From: Cytobacillus praedii
GTDB lineage: Bacteria; Bacillota; Bacilli; Bacillales; Cytobacillaceae
NCBI RefSeq assembly: GCF_001439605.1
Contig: NZ_LMBX01000020.1
Location: 22,285 to 86,284 of the forward strand
Reading direction: 5' to 3'
Length of the DNA stretch: 64,000 nucleotides
In this document: positions 62,966-64,000 of the stretch, piece after piece
Numbering within the stretch: the first letter of the stretch is position 1
How the letters are laid out: each line of letters opens with the position of its first letter
The notes under the pieces: model-generated
Told to the model about the DNA's origin: nothing
Databases searched by the model: none
What the model saw: the letters and a program-made list of their open reading frames with translations, nothing else
Translations under genes and position numbers: made by a program

Positions 62966-63460
62966 ATGTACCATCACATTGTAAAACCCAATGAAACACT
63001 TTGGTCGATTTCTGAAGATTATCGGGTCCCCTTTCAATCTCTTATTCAAGCAAACCATATAGTAAACCCTAATATGATTAATGCAGGGCAATCCATTATT
63101 ATTCCTGGGCTGCCTAATCCTAATCAAATCCCTTATTCTATTCATGTTTCCGTCAAAAATAAAACATTAACATTAATGCGTAATCAAAGTCCGGTAAAAA
63201 CGTACCCTATAGCCGTCGGTAAAATTCTTACTCAAACCCCAATAGGTGACTTTGTTGTAATCAATAAAGCCCCTAACCCTGGAGGCCCCTTTGGAACGAT
63301 GTGGATGTCACTCTCAAAAAAGCACTACGGAATCCACGGTACGAATAATCCCTCTTCAATCGGAAAATCTGTTTCGAAGGGCTGTATACGAATGTACAAT
63401 TCGGATGTAGAAGAACTGGCACGTACAGTTCCGATTGGCACTCGGGTTTTTATTCGGTAA
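62966..63460 (+). CDS. ykuD: L,D-transpeptidase with LysM domain (YkuD-like)
   Basis: The protein is 164 residues, the length recalled for B. subtilis YkuD. An N-terminal LysM domain (residues 1-48, [18 protein letters not shown]) binds peptidoglycan. The catalytic YkuD domain carries [20 protein letters not shown] with the nucleophilic Cys. It makes or exchanges 3-3 cross-links in the cell wall. There is no signal peptide, as in B. subtilis YkuD. ATG at 62966 follows GGAGG. Confidence 0.92.
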   Translation: MYHHIVKPNETLWSISEDYRVPFQSLIQANHIVNPNMINAGQSIIIPGLPNPNQIPYSIHVSVKNKTLTLMRNQSPVKTYPIAVGKILTQTPIGDFVVINKAPNPGGPFGTMWMSLSKKHYGIHGTNNPSSIGKSVSKGCIRMYNSDVEELARTVPIGTRVFIR

Positions 63461-63548
63461 ATTGCTAGAACTAGGTGCTATATAAAGAATCCAAGTTTGT
63501 TCTATTTTTAGTTTTCTAGAATGAAGGACATAATCTCATTATCCGAAT

Positions 63549-63935
63549 AGGATTGGTCCTTCATAGCCCCGATGGAGGATCCATTTATTTTTTGATCATG
63601 TTGGGGCATTCATTCCCCTGATGAATGACCGTTTTTTTATTTTCTGAGCTTGTTGGGGTCTTCATTCCCCCGATGAACGACCGTTTTCTTATTTTCTGAG
63701 CTTGTTGAGGACTTCATTCCCCCGATGAACGACCGTTTCCTTATTTTCTGAGCTTGTTGGAGACTACATAACACCGATGAACGACCCTTTCCTCATTTTC
63801 TAAGCATGTCGGGGTCTTCATAACACCGATGAACGACCGTTTTCTCATTTTTCGAGCATGTCTGGGTCTTCATCTCCCTTATGAACGACCGTTTCCTCAT
63901 TTTCAGAGCTTGTCAGGATCTTCATCAGTCAAGTC
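63549..63935. repeat. Second 52-bp tandem repeat array, about seven copies
   Basis: Units start at 63601, 63653, 63705, 63757, 63809, 63861 and 63913 (last one partial), all 52 bp apart, with a degenerate unit from about 63549. The core is near TTCATTCCCCCGATGAACGA, followed by CCGTTT and a T-rich stretch to GAGCTTG. The core layout (TTCAT, six bases, ATGAA, GAC, T run) is like the array at 16029. Non-coding, downstream of ykuD. Confidence 0.9.
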
Positions 63936-64000
63936 CGGATTATTGTGTAAAATCAAAAGCAATTGTTTTCAGCTTTACCTTTGAATATTCTCTATCCATA

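Noticed and set aside
63549..63935. CRISPR array interpretation of the second 52-bp array
   Set aside because: Repeats are directly adjacent and divergent, without spacers or cas genes.

Overview
The window is chromosomal DNA from a low-GC Gram-positive bacterium of the family Bacillaceae. The evidence is the gene content: citA/citR, thrD (yclM), a seven-gene Mrp antiporter operon, xpaC-yaaN, a HemAT-type receptor, ykuD, YhgE and an FbpB-like protein. AGGAGG-type ribosome sites, frequent TTG/GTG starts and many intrinsic terminators agree. A RsbK/RsbM/RsbY set resembles Bacillus cereus more than B. subtilis. A bacterial glutaminyl-tRNA synthetase is unusual for this family. The species cannot be named from sequence alone. 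I see no prophage, IS element, rRNA, tRNA or CRISPR array.

Layout. 1-9.6 kb: a truncated sensor kinase, a SAM-riboswitch-controlled cyclase-family gene, small secreted proteins, an MBL hydrolase, an EF-G-binding protein, an S41 peptidase, a DinB protein and the divergent citA/citR pair. 9.6-15.2 kb: a heterodimeric ABC exporter, a TerC-family exporter behind a Mn2+ (yybP-ykoY) riboswitch, an FbpB-like protein, and a tandem glycine riboswitch with no glycine gene after it. 15.4-19.6 kb: preQ1-controlled queT, a 52-bp tandem-repeat array, an NCS2 permease and aspartokinase. 19.9-35 kb: RsbY-like phosphatase, mrpABCDEFG, a KdpD-type USP protein, a catalytic-domain-only tyrosine recombinase, RsbM- and RsbK-like proteins, and a TPR protein with a decayed dynamin-like GTPase domain. 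35-47 kb: glnS, an ASCH protein, a TerD-zinc-ribbon-TerB fusion, dehydrogenases, a YwaD-like aminopeptidase, and xpaC-yaaN (TelA). 47-64 kb: a HemAT-like receptor, a trans-sulfuration enzyme, a SET protein, MFS/TetR/YhgE genes, a nitroreductase/HxlR pair, proline dehydrogenase, two chemoreceptors (one behind a c-di-GMP riboswitch), a TerD-vWA protein, YkuD and a second 52-bp array.

How it fits together. Components of the Ter stress network are scattered over 47 kb: TerC, TerD-TerB, TelA/XpaC, TerD-vWA and perhaps the TPR/dynamin-like protein. Two of these units carry closely matching ECF-sigma promoters (TGAAAC-N16-CGTxTA), which suggests a shared envelope-stress regulon. RsbK, RsbM and RsbY suggest a SigB-activating phosphorelay, although sigB and rsbVW are not in view. 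Five metabolite riboswitch classes occur (SAM, Mn2+, glycine, preQ1, c-di-GMP).

Non-coding novelty is concentrated in gene-end intergenic regions: two 52-bp tandem arrays with related hairpin cores, a ~20.5-bp CCGGTCA array, a dispersed terminal-inverted-repeat element in three forms, and a structured region with a perfect 22-bp hairpin before the TerD-TerB gene. All family assignments come from reading motifs and recalled homologues; no database search was run.
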